Shown piece after piece: positions 1 to 7,813 of a stretch of 14,045 bases of DNA. Positions within the stretch are counted from its first letter, which is position 1, and each line of letters starts with the position of its first letter. Under the pieces are notes generated by a model. The model was given only the letters and a program-made list of their open reading frames with translations. It made no database searches and had not been told where the DNA came from. The position numbers and the translations under genes were made by a program. The DNA is from BQJD01 sp965652415 (GTDB lineage: Bacteria > Pseudomonadota > Gammaproteobacteria > Arenicellales > CAJQKF01). The DNA is taken from assembly GCA_965652415.1 (NCBI GenBank), contig CBFGVH010000080.1, forward strand, positions 1 to 14,045, read 5' to 3'.

Positions 1-45
1 CCCGCCGAACCGTGGGCCTCGATGCCCAATACCGGCACCTGGTAG
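1..45 (+). CDS. Possible C-terminal tail of an upstream gene (partial)
   Basis: Reading frame 1 is open from the left edge to a TAG at 43-45 and would encode only the last 14 residues of a protein (ending NTGTW). Most third codon positions here are G or C, and the 39-base gap to the next start shows no obvious promoter, so a co-directional upstream gene ending here is reasonable. No family can be recognised from so few residues. Other frames are also open across this stretch, including one on the minus strand, so the call is weak. Confidence 0.25.
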   Translation, partial: PAEPWASMPNTGTW

Positions 46-84
46 GCCGCCCGATCGCGCAACGCGGCCCGGAGACAACTGGCG

Positions 85-3000
85 ATGCGAATGAAGCCGA
101 CGCTGGCGGCGGCGCTGTGGGTGATGGCGCTGGTGCAGGCATGGGCGGCGCCGGCGGCGCGCGCGGCCGACCCGTACATTCCCGAACCCCTGGCGCCTTG
201 GGTGCAGTGGGTGGTCGAGGGCAGTCCCGAGGCGGCGTGCACGCGCCGCCACGACGGCGCCGGCGCGGCCGGCTGCGCCTGGCCTGGACGGCTCGAGCTG
301 ATGCTCGATGCCGGCGGCGGCACGTTCGCCCAGAAGTGGAGCGTCGAAGCGCCTTCGTGGGTGTCGCTGCCGGGTTCGCCCGAGCACTGGCCGGTGGAAG
401 TCCGGGTCGATGAGGAGCCCGCGCTGGTAAGCGATCGCGACAGCGCGCCGTCGCTGCACCTTGCGCCCGGCGAGTACGAAGTAACCGGGAACTTTCGCTG
501 GAGTTCGCTGCCTGCTCACCTGGCGGTCCCGCCCTCGATCGCGATCGTGCACCTGGCCGTGAACGGTGCGGAGGCGGTCAACCCGGTGCGCGGCGACGAC
601 GGCGCCGTCGCCCTCGCCGGGGATGCCGCCGCGCCCGGCGAGACAGACCGGGTGGAAGTCGCCGTGTTCCGACGGCTGATCGACGAGCGTCCCTTCCAGG
701 TTCATACGCGCCTGTCCGTCGACGTGTCCGGAGCTGCCCGCGAGATCGTGTTGCCGCGACCGTTCCTGCCGGATTCACGTCCGCTCAGGCTCGAGGGGCC
801 CCTGCCGATCCGGCTGCTGGCCGATGGCCGGGTGCGCATACAGGTGCGGCCGGGCCGCTGGGAATTCGATCTCTTCAGCCGCCTGCCCGGTGCGGTGGAG
901 TCGGTGAGCAGGAGGGAGGCGATGGCGCCCCTGCCTGCCGAGGAGGTCTGGTCGTTCGATGCCCGCCGAGAGCTGCGCGACGTGCGTCTCGGCGGATTGG
1001 CGCCGGTCGATCCCCGCCAGACCCGGATGCCCCCCGAGTGGCGCGATCTGCCCGCCTTCCTGGCGGCTTCCGGCGCCAGCCTGCGGCTGGCCGAGGAGAC
1101 GATGGAAGCCGCCGCCGCCCCCGCTGATCAGCTCACGCTGACGCGCGAACTGTGGCTGGACTTCGACGGATCGGGCTTTACCGCCCAGGACAGGCTAAGC
1201 GGCATTGCCCACGGCGACCGGCGCCTGGAATCCGATGCTCCTGTCGCCCTCGGCCGGGTGACGGTCAACGGCGAACCGCGATTCATCACTCGGCTCAGGG
1301 AGGGCGGGCCACACGGCGTCGAGGTCCGCGCGGGCCCGCTCGACGTGGTCGCGGACATGCGCATCACCCCCGGTGAGCGACTGCCGGTGGCTGGCTGGAA
1401 CCGCGACCTGGCGGGCGTCGATACCACGCTTCACCTGCCTCCGGGCTGGCGGCTGGCCGCCGCGCCGGGTGCCGAGCGGGTGCATGGGGCGTGGCTCGAC
1501 CAGTGGTCGATGCTGGACATGTTCATGGTGCTGGTGCTGTCCATCGGCGCGTTTCGCGCCTTCGGGCCGGCTGCCGGTGTCCTCGCGCTCGGCGCCCTGG
1601 CGCTGAGCTGGCAGAGCCCGGGCGCGCCGCAGTACGTCTGGGTGCCGCTGCTATTGACCTGTGTCCTCATCAACCTGGTCAGGCCCGGGCGTCTGAGGAC
1701 GCTGCTGGCCGCGCTGCGCGCGGTCGCGGTCGTTGCCGTGGTTGTCGTTGCCGCACCCTACCTGGTTCATACCGCGCGCATGGTGGTGTTCCCGCAGCTG
1801 GAGCACGGCGAGGATTTCATCCACCTGCCCGGGGTCCGCGACCTGGCATCGACGAAGGCGCGTGCTCCGGGGCGGATTGCCGAGTCGGCGGCGCCGCAGC
1901 CGATGGTCCTGCAGCGCATGGATACCGCCGACGCGGCGGTGGGGATGGCGGTTCCCGATGCGCCGGTGCGGCGAATCGACACGGCCCTGATACAGACCGG
2001 TCCGGGCGTTCCCGAGTGGCGCTTCAACCGCTACCAGCTCGGCTGGGGCGGCCCGGTGACGACGGGTGACGAGTACCGGCTGGTGCTGCTGCCGCCGCTC
2101 GTGAACCGGGTGCTCGACCTGGCCAGGTTTCTGCTCGTCGCGCTGCTGATCGCCGTGTTGATTCGCAACCGTCCGACCTCCGGACGAGGACAGGCGGATG
2201 CCGCTGGCGCCTCGGCGCCTACGGCAGTCGCGGTCCTGGCGAGCGTCCTGGCGGCGACACTGCTGCCGGCTTCCCCGGCTGCTGGCGAGGCGCATGCCGC
2301 CGAGTTTCCGCCGCCCGCATTGCTTGACGAGCTGGCCGATCGCGTGCTGGCGGAACCTGAATGCTCGCCCGACTGTGTCAGCCTGCAGTCGGTGCTGGTC
2401 ACGGCGGACGAGCGCGAGATCCGGGTGTTCTTCGAGCTGACGGCGCTGGCCGACGTGGCAGTGCCGCTGCTCGAGCGCGCGCCCACCTGGTCGGCGAGCA
2501 CCGTGGAAGTCGACGGGCAGGGCGCCAGCGCCCTCGGCACTGGCGAGGGCATGCTGGTTTCGCTCGACGCCGGCCATCGCCTGGTGGAATTGAGCGGGCC
2601 GGTCGGCGCGGTGGACGAAGTGCTGCTGACGTTCCCGCTTCGTCCCCATCGACTGGCGGTGCAGTCCACCGAGTGGCGGGCCTCGGGAATGGAGCGTGCG
2701 GGCGGCACGGACCGCCAGTTGCGCCTGTCCCGCCGGCTCGAGACGTCCGCCGGCCCGGTCGTGGACGAGGGACCGGCGGCGCAGGTCGAGCCGTTCTTCG
2801 AAGTCACTCGCACGCTGGTTCTCGGCGCCGATATCCGCGTCGTCACCGAAGTGGCCAGGCTGTCCGAGCCGCGGCCCCCGGTGACCGTCGAGGTGCCGCT
2901 CGTCGCCGGCGAGTCGCCGCTCACCGATATGCCGGTGACGGACGGCGTGGCTCGCATCGCCATGGACGCCGGGCAGACCTGGTATTCCTGGGAGTCGGTC

Positions 3001-4149
3001 CTTCAGACCGACGGCACGGTGGAACTCGTCGCCCCCGACGACCACAACCGCGTGGAACGCTGGCAAATCGACGCCGATCCACGCTGGCACGTGGTGGCCG
3101 AAGGGCTGGATCCGGTCCTGGCCGGCGGCGAGGCGGGTCCGGTCAGGACCTGGCGGCCGTTGCCGGGCCAGGCGCTGCTGGTCACGATGCTTCGGCCCGA
3201 AGGTGTGCCGGGTAATACGTTGACCCTCGACCAGAGCCGCCTGCGGCTGGTGCCGGGGCCTCGCAGTACCCGCGGCGAGTTGTCGGTCAGCGTGCGCAGC
3301 AGCCAGGGCGGCATCCACACCGTGACCCTGCCGGAGGGTGTGCAGGTGCGGGACGTGAGGATCGACGGCGCGGCGCAGCCGGTGGATCCCGGCCGGCGCG
3401 AGATCGTCGTCCCCCTGGCGCCGGGCACCCGCCAGGTCGCCATCGAGTGGCTGGCCGACGGCGGCATGGAGGGCGTCTATCGCACGCCCGCGGTGGACCT
3501 CGGTGCCGAGAGCGTCAACGCCAGCGTCGCACTGGTTCCCGACGCCGGCCGCTGGCTGCTCTGGGTACAGGGACCGGCGCTCGGGCCGGCCATCCTGTAC
3601 TGGGGCGTGCTGCTGTTCGTCCTGGCGGCGGCACTGGCGTTGTCGCGGATCGCATGGCTGCCGGTGAAGTGGTGGCAGTGGCTGCTGCTGGGCGCGGGGC
3701 TGGGCACCGGCAACCTCTGGACCCTGCTCCCGGTGGTGGCCTGGTTCCTGCTCGTCGGCGCGCGCGCGAGGCTGCCGGCCGACGGATCCAAGGCCGCATT
3801 CAATCTTGCGCAGATCGCCATCGTGCTCGCGACGCCGGTATTGTTGTGGGCCCTGTTCGAGGGCGTGAGGACCGGGCTGCTGGGCCACCCGGACATGCAG
3901 GTGGCGGGGAACGGATCGACCACGGGCCTGCTCTCCTGGTATGCCGACCGCAGCGGGACGATCGCCCCGCAGGCGACGGTGATCTCGGTCCCGCTCCTCG
4001 CCTACCGGTTGTTGATGCTGGCCTGGGCACTGTGGCTCGCGTTCAGCGTCATTGGCTGGCTACGCTGGGGCTGGCGTGGATTCACCACCGGCGGTGCCTG
4101 GCGACGCATCGCGTGGAAGCGAAGGAAGGCGCAGGCCGCAGCGGGCTGA
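85..4149 (+). CDS. Large exported/inner-membrane protein of unknown function with two related halves
   Basis: A 1354-residue protein I cannot assign to a named family. It starts with a signal peptide (hydrophobic residues about 6-21, likely cleavage after the ARA at about 25-27). An Ala/Pro/Val-rich, probably beta-rich periplasmic region follows (about 28-470). Next come about four hydrophobic segments (about 479-493, 495-509, 516-532, 540-562), a soluble stretch, and another membrane segment (675-695). Residues about 713-737 resemble a second signal peptide. A second periplasmic region (about 738-1165) is followed by about five membrane segments (1169-1190, 1197-1229, 1239-1262, 1299-1328) and a basic C-terminus. 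The halves share local patterns: a Cys pair near each N-terminus (C52/C64 and C760/C764), a W-x-x-D...GL-x-PV...WR-x-LP block (about 287-325 and 990-1030), and a hydrophobic block after a W-rich turn. The ATG at 85 is preferred over 91 because GGAG lies ten bases upstream. The 275-base gap downstream and its PHO box suggest it is not co-regulated with the phosphate genes. No catalytic motif was seen; a scaffold or envelope role would be a guess. Confidence 0.9.
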   Translation: MRMKPTLAAALWVMALVQAWAAPAARAADPYIPEPLAPWVQWVVEGSPEAACTRRHDGAGAAGCAWPGRLELMLDAGGGTFAQKWSVEAPSWVSLPGSPEHWPVEVRVDEEPALVSDRDSAPSLHLAPGEYEVTGNFRWSSLPAHLAVPPSIAIVHLAVNGAEAVNPVRGDDGAVALAGDAAAPGETDRVEVAVFRRLIDERPFQVHTRLSVDVSGAAREIVLPRPFLPDSRPLRLEGPLPIRLLADGRVRIQVRPGRWEFDLFSRLPGAVESVSRREAMAPLPAEEVWSFDARRELRDVRLGGLAPVDPRQTRMPPEWRDLPAFLAASGASLRLAEETMEAAAAPADQLTLTRELWLDFDGSGFTAQDRLSGIAHGDRRLESDAPVALGRVTVNGEPRFITRLREGGPHGVEVRAGPLDVVADMRITPGERLPVAGWNRDLAGVDTTLHLPPGWRLAAAPGAERVHGAWLDQWSMLDMFMVLVLSIGAFRAFGPAAGVLALGALALSWQSPGAPQYVWVPLLLTCVLINLVRPGRLRTLLAALRAVAVVAVVVVAAPYLVHTARMVVFPQLEHGEDFIHLPGVRDLASTKARAPGRIAESAAPQPMVLQRMDTADAAVGMAVPDAPVRRIDTALIQTGPGVPEWRFNRYQLGWGGPVTTGDEYRLVLLPPLVNRVLDLARFLLVALLIAVLIRNRPTSGRGQADAAGASAPTAVAVLASVLAATLLPASPAAGEAHAAEFPPPALLDELADRVLAEPECSPDCVSLQSVLVTADEREIRVFFELTALADVAVPLLERAPTWSASTVEVDGQGASALGTGEGMLVSLDAGHRLVELSGPVGAVDEVLLTFPLRPHRLAVQSTEWRASGMERAGGTDRQLRLSRRLETSAGPVVDEGPAAQVEPFFEVTRTLVLGADIRVVTEVARLSEPRPPVTVEVPLVAGESPLTDMPVTDGVARIAMDAGQTWYSWESVLQTDGTVELVAPDDHNRVERWQIDADPRWHVVAEGLDPVLAGGEAGPVRTWRPLPGQALLVTMLRPEGVPGNTLTLDQSRLRLVPGPRSTRGELSVSVRSSQGGIHTVTLPEGVQVRDVRIDGAAQPVDPGRREIVVPLAPGTRQVAIEWLADGGMEGVYRTPAVDLGAESVNASVALVPDAGRWLLWVQGPALGPAILYWGVLLFVLAAALALSRIAWLPVKWWQWLLLGAGLGTGNLWTLLPVVAWFLLVGARARLPADGSKAAFNLAQIAIVLATPVLLWALFEGVRTGLLGHPDMQVAGNGSTTGLLSWYADRSGTIAPQATVISVPLLAYRLLMLAWALWLAFSVIGWLRWGWRGFTTGGAWRRIAWKRRKAQAAAG

Positions 4150-4289
4150 GAGCGAACGACGAGGGCGCCGCGGCCGCGTGGTCGGCGACGCCCGTCGGAC
4201 GGCAGCCAAGGCGATTGCGCGTGCGTCGATGCGTTGCATCCTGCGGCGCGCAAGTTGACCGGCGTCGATGATCGGCGCACACTATCCGG

Positions 4290-4307
4290 CTGTCATAAAA
4301 CTGTAAC
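4290..4307 (+). promoter_or_regulatory. PHO box (predicted PhoB operator/activator site)
   Basis: The 18-base sequence CTGTCATAAAACTGTAAC consists of two direct 7-base half-sites (CTGTCAT and CTGTAAC) spaced 11 bases start to start by an A-rich linker. This matches the E. coli PHO-box consensus (CTGTCAT, AT-rich spacer, CTG(T)CAC/T) with very few deviations. It stands out as AT-rich in a GC-rich gap. It lies 117 bases upstream of a Na+/phosphate symporter gene, the expected kind of target. In PhoB-activated promoters the box replaces the -35 element; I do not see a convincing -10 at the expected distance (around 4318-4332 only weak TTACGT-like hexamers occur). Confidence 0.8.
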
Positions 4308-4365
4308 ATTCCACCCGTTACGTCCTTACGTTCGTTCCGTTTCCCGAGCGCGTACACAAGGAAAA

Positions 4366-4394
4366 CGGCCGGTCGCGCGCACGCCGACCGGCTG
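4366..4394 (+). promoter_or_regulatory. Inverted repeat in the 5' leader of the phosphate symporter gene
   Basis: GCCGGTC at 4368-4374 and GACCGGC at 4386-4392 are perfect inverted repeats around an 11-base loop. In RNA the stem extends by a G-U and a C-G pair to 4366/4394. It ends 30 bases before the symporter start codon and has no U-run, so it is not an ordinary terminator. It could affect mRNA stability or translation, or be chance in GC-rich DNA. Confidence 0.35.
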
Positions 4395-4424
4395 AAACGA
4401 CGAGCGGTCGGGCGATGAGACAGA

Positions 4425-6089
4425 ATGTCCGCGACGCTTCTCCTCGTTCACATCATCGGCACGGTGGCGCTGCTCCTGTGGGGCATGCGCATGGTGCGCA
4501 CGGGCGTGGAGCGTGCGCTCGGCGCCCGCCTGACGGTGCTGCTCCAGCGCTGGCTGCGGCATCGCATGGTGGCGTTCGGTTCCGGCGCCGCCCTTGCCGT
4601 GGCGCTGCAGAGCAGCACCGCCGCGGCGCTGCTGGTGATCGGCTTCGTGGTGCAGGGGGCGGTCGCCACCAGCGCGGCGCTGGCGCTGGTGCTCGGCGCC
4701 GATATCGGTACCACCATTGTCGCGGCGATACTGAGCTACGACCTGTCGTGGCTCGCGCCGCTTCTGATCGGCGTCGGCTTCATCGTCCACAGCGCGACGC
4801 AGGACGGGACCGTCAAGCAGTACGCGCGCGTGTGCATGGGCCTCGGCGTCGTGCTGCTGGCGCTGCAGCTGCTGCGCGGCTACACCTCGAATCTCACCGA
4901 GTCGCACGTGCTGCCGATCGTGCTGCGCGCGCTGTCCGACGAGCCTGTCATCGCCGTCACCGTGTTCGCGCTTCTGACCTGGCTGCTGCATTCCAGCCTG
5001 GCGGCAGTGCTGTTCACCGTGTCGCTCGCCTCCGCCGGGGTGATCGACGAGCGCATGGCGCTGATCCTGGTGCTCGGCGCCAATCTCGGGGCGGGGCTGC
5101 CGGCGTGGAGTGCCACCGCCGGGCAGGGCGCGCCGGCGCGGCGCGTGCCGATCGGCAACCTGCTGTTTCGCGGAGCCGGGGTCGTCGCGCTGCTGCCGTT
5201 CGTGAGCATGATCGTCGAGGCCGCGGCGCCGCTCGGATTGTCCACGGCGACGTTCACGATCGGCGCCCACGTGGCGTTCAACGTGCTGGTCGCGCTGGTG
5301 TTCCTGCCCTTCCTCGGACTCATCGCCCGGGTGCTTGATGCGCGCCTGCCCGTCGATCCGCGCGAGCGCGTCGAGGCCGGCGGCTCGCGGTTGCTGGAGC
5401 AGGACTATGGCGACGACCTCGACACCGCGCTGTCGGTTGCGGCACGCGAGACGCTGCGCCTGTGTGATCTCGTCGAGGACATGTACCGCGATCTCATCAC
5501 CGCTCTTTGCGAGAATGATCGCGCGCTCGCGAAGGACATCGCCGCGCGCGACGATCGCGTCGACCGGCTGCACCAGGAGATCAAGCTGTTCGTGACCCGC
5601 GCCACCCGGGGTGCGATGACCGATGAGCAGAGCCGCCGGGCGACGCAGATCCTCACCTTCGTGACCGATCTCGAGAACATCGCCGACATCGTCGAATCCA
5701 GCGCCGGGCAGGCCCGGCGCAAGGCGGTGCGCGGCCTGAAGTTCTCCGAGGCCGGCATGAAGGACCTGCGCCGCCTGCACGAAACCGTGCTGCACGCCAT
5801 GCACACCGCCTTCGACGTGTTCATGTCCGCCGACGCCGAGGCGGCGGCGCGGCTCATCGAGGAGAAGCGCGCGGTCGGACGCATGGAGCGCGCCTTCGAG
5901 CGGGCGCACCTTCACCGCCTGCGCGACGGCCTGCCCGAGAGCATCGAAACCAGCTCCTTTCACCAGGACGTGCTGCGCGACCTCAAGCGGGTGCACTCCC
6001 ACGTGGTGGCGGTGGCCTATGCCATCGTCTCGCCGACGGGCGGCCGCGACGGCGAGGAGACGTCAGGTCATGCCGCGGGCGCCAGCTGA
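4425..6089 (+). CDS. Na+/phosphate symporter with C-terminal PhoU-like domain (NptA/YjbB type)
   Basis: This 554-residue protein has the Na_Pi_cotrans (PF02690) architecture, two inverted membrane repeats followed by a cytoplasmic PhoU-like helical domain. Repeat 1 carries QSST at 62-65 and GADIGTT at 91-97. Repeat 2 carries HSS at 189-191 (where the family normally has QSS) and GANLGAG at 218-224. Residues about 335-540 form the helical PhoU-like tail, with characteristic D-L-E-N-I-A-D segments at about 415-422. Length fits the family (about 540-600). The predicted role is sodium-driven uptake (or, as proposed for YjbB, export) of inorganic phosphate across the inner membrane. The start is the first ATG after an in-frame TGA at 4416; its ribosome-binding site is weak. 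It is the first gene of a probable three-gene operon with a HAD phosphatase and PPK2, and the PHO box 117 bases upstream points to PhoB control. The Q-to-H change in repeat 2 is slightly unusual. Confidence 0.93.
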   Translation: MSATLLLVHIIGTVALLLWGMRMVRTGVERALGARLTVLLQRWLRHRMVAFGSGAALAVALQSSTAAALLVIGFVVQGAVATSAALALVLGADIGTTIVAAILSYDLSWLAPLLIGVGFIVHSATQDGTVKQYARVCMGLGVVLLALQLLRGYTSNLTESHVLPIVLRALSDEPVIAVTVFALLTWLLHSSLAAVLFTVSLASAGVIDERMALILVLGANLGAGLPAWSATAGQGAPARRVPIGNLLFRGAGVVALLPFVSMIVEAAAPLGLSTATFTIGAHVAFNVLVALVFLPFLGLIARVLDARLPVDPRERVEAGGSRLLEQDYGDDLDTALSVAARETLRLCDLVEDMYRDLITALCENDRALAKDIAARDDRVDRLHQEIKLFVTRATRGAMTDEQSRRATQILTFVTDLENIADIVESSAGQARRKAVRGLKFSEAGMKDLRRLHETVLHAMHTAFDVFMSADAEAAARLIEEKRAVGRMERAFERAHLHRLRDGLPESIETSSFHQDVLRDLKRVHSHVVAVAYAIVSPTGGRDGEETSGHAAGAS

Positions 6090-6122
6090 ACCGCGGCTTC
6101 CTTGAACGCACGGGAACAGACC

Positions 6123-6962
6123 ATGGGACCTGCCGGGGAGTCGACCGCGAACATGCTGCCGGTGGAGGCGCTCGGCGACCTCGACCTGTCGAACTTGCGG
6201 GGCGTGATGACCGACATCGACGACACGTTGACCACGCGGGGCGAGTTGACCGCGCAGGCCTACGCCGCCCTGGAGCGGTTGCGCGACGCCGGCATCCGCG
6301 TCATCCCCGTCACCGGCCGGCCGGCCGGCTGGTGCGACCACATCGCCCGAATGTGGCCCGTCGCGGCCGTGGTGGGCGAGAACGGCGCATTCTGGTTCCG
6401 TCACGACGCCGCCCGGGGACGACTGGAGCGCACCTACATTTTCGACGACGAGCGCCGGCGCCGCGACCGCCGGCGACTGGATGAAATCCGCGAGGAAGTG
6501 CTCGCCGCGGTTCCGGGGGCGGGCATCGCCTCGGACCAGGACTACCGGGTTTCCGATCTCGCCATCGACTTCTGCGAGGACGTTCCCGCACTCGGTACCG
6601 AGGCGGTCGATCGCATCGTGGCCATCGCCCGCTCACACGGCGCCACTGCGAAGATCAGTTCGATCCACGTGAACATCTGGTTCGGCGAGTTCGACAAGCT
6701 CGCCACCGCGCGCCGCATGTGCCGCGAGTTGTACGGCGAGGACGACGACGACCTCAGGTCGAGTTACGTCTTCGTCGGAGATTCGCCCAACGATGCACCC
6801 ATGTTCTCGTTCTTTCCGATGAGTGTCGGCGTCGCCAACGTGCTCGATTTCGCCGGCCGTCTCGAGGCGCAGCCGCGCTACGTCAGCCGCCGTGCCTGCG
6901 GCGCCGGTTTCGCCGAGCTCGCCGACCTTGTCGTGGCCCGGCGAAAGGGCGAGCGGCGATGA
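6123..6962 (+). CDS. HAD-superfamily (subfamily IIB-like) phosphatase
   Basis: This 279-residue protein shows the four HAD motifs in order. Motif I is D-I-D-D-T at 31-35 (nucleophile D31, acid/base D33), motif II has T64 in VTGRP, motif III has K192 in GEFDKLAT, and motif IV is GDSPND at 219-224. The long cap between motifs II and III is the C2/IIB arrangement seen in Cof-type, sucrose-phosphate, trehalose-phosphate and mannosyl-3-phosphoglycerate phosphatases. The true substrate cannot be read from the sequence. I chose ATG 6123, which has GGGA seven bases upstream; a TTG at 6102 or ATG at 6153 are alternatives. It begins 33 bases after the symporter gene, and its TGA overlaps the start of the PPK2 gene (ATGA), so it is very probably co-transcribed. 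A sugar-phosphate phosphatase would fit a phosphate-scavenging operon, but that is inference. Confidence 0.87.
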   Translation: MGPAGESTANMLPVEALGDLDLSNLRGVMTDIDDTLTTRGELTAQAYAALERLRDAGIRVIPVTGRPAGWCDHIARMWPVAAVVGENGAFWFRHDAARGRLERTYIFDDERRRRDRRRLDEIREEVLAAVPGAGIASDQDYRVSDLAIDFCEDVPALGTEAVDRIVAIARSHGATAKISSIHVNIWFGEFDKLATARRMCRELYGEDDDDLRSSYVFVGDSPNDAPMFSFFPMSVGVANVLDFAGRLEAQPRYVSRRACGAGFAELADLVVARRKGERR

Positions 6963-7786
6963 ACGATTTCGTCATCGATTGCTCCCGTTACCGGGTCGAG
7001 CCCGGCAGCGACGTCGCGCTGGCCGACTGGTCCACGGACGACACCCAGGGTCTCGAGCGCGAGGCCGCCAAGACGCTCACCCGGCGCAACATCAAGGCCG
7101 TCGACCGCCTGCAGCGCCGGTTGTACGCCGAATCGCGCCAGTCGCTGCTGATCGTACTGCAGGCGATGGATACCGCGGGCAAGGACAGCACCATCCGCAA
7201 GGTGGCCGGTGATCTCAACCCCCAGGGCTGCCAGGTGACGGGCTTCAAGGCGCCGACCCCCAGGGAGCTGGCCCACGACTTCCTCTGGCGCGTGCACCAG
7301 CATGCGCCGTCGCGCGGCATGATGGCCATCTTCAACCGCTCCCACTACGAGGACGTGCTGGTGGTCCGGGTCAAGGGCCTGGCGCCGCCGGACGTCGTGG
7401 AGCGGCGCTACGAGCGCATCAACGAGTTTGAACGCCTGCTCGCCGACAGCGGCACGCGCATCGTCAAGCTCATGCTGCACGTGTCGAAGGAGTACCAGCT
7501 CTCGCGGCTCAGGAACCGCCTGACCGACCCGGAGAAGCACTGGAAGTTCAACCCGGCCGATCTCGCCGAGCGCAAGCGCTGGGACGACTACATGACCGCC
7601 TACGAGATCGCGCTGTCGCGCTGTTCCACCGACCATGCGCCATGGTACGTGGTGCCCGCCGAGAAGCGCTGGTTCCGCGACGCGATGATCAGCCAGCTGC
7701 TGCGCGAGGTGCTGGTCGAGATGGACCCGAAGTTCCCGCCGCCGGCCTACGACCCGAAGGATTACCCGCCCGAGTCGATCCGGTAG
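6959..7786 (+). CDS. Polyphosphate kinase 2 family protein (class III-like), polyphosphate:nucleotide phosphotransferase
   Basis: This 275-residue protein is a PPK2 (PF03976). The Walker A region is DTAGKDSTI at 71-79, the segment NPQGCQVTGFK follows at 87-97, and a Walker B-like IFNRSHYEDVLVVRV lies at 124-138. The lid is RLTDPEKHWKFNPADL at about 187-202, with RKRWDDY at 205-211. Known PPK2 enzymes move phosphate between polyphosphate and nucleoside mono- or diphosphates. The NPQGCQV, DFLWR and IFNRSHYEDVLVVRV blocks and the short single-domain length recall the class III group that can make ATP from AMP or ADP, but class assignment needs a tree. The start is the ATG that overlaps the preceding TGA (ATGA), implying translational coupling; the longer open frame upstream lies inside the HAD gene and is not coding. 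It ends 27 bases before the convergent dadA gene, with no clear terminator between. Confidence 0.93.
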   Translation: MNDFVIDCSRYRVEPGSDVALADWSTDDTQGLEREAAKTLTRRNIKAVDRLQRRLYAESRQSLLIVLQAMDTAGKDSTIRKVAGDLNPQGCQVTGFKAPTPRELAHDFLWRVHQHAPSRGMMAIFNRSHYEDVLVVRVKGLAPPDVVERRYERINEFERLLADSGTRIVKLMLHVSKEYQLSRLRNRLTDPEKHWKFNPADLAERKRWDDYMTAYEIALSRCSTDHAPWYVVPAEKRWFRDAMISQLLREVLVEMDPKFPPPAYDPKDYPPESIR

Positions 7787-7813
7787 CCGGTCGGCGAGGT
7801 CCGCAGACGCCCC

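Noticed and set aside
1..84. Protein-like minus-strand frame at the left edge (containing AYQVPVLGIEAHG)
   Set aside because: It has no clear start or ribosome-binding site and would overlap the signal-peptide region of the large gene. Too short to decide between it and the plus-strand frame ending at 45.
1651..3888. 745-codon open frame on the minus strand across the large membrane-protein gene
   Set aside because: It has low-complexity R/Q/H/D-rich composition typical of an antisense shadow in GC-rich DNA. The plus-strand protein has a signal peptide, membrane helices and coherent domain order.
4326..6002. 558-codon minus-strand open frame opposite the phosphate symporter
   Set aside because: The plus strand carries clear Na/Pi symporter and PhoU-like motifs; the antisense product is H/R/Q-rich and shows no family motif.
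6719..6958. N-terminal extension of the PPK2 frame into the HAD gene
   Set aside because: The added residues are Arg-rich shadow sequence. The ATGA junction and PPK2 family length support the start at 6959.
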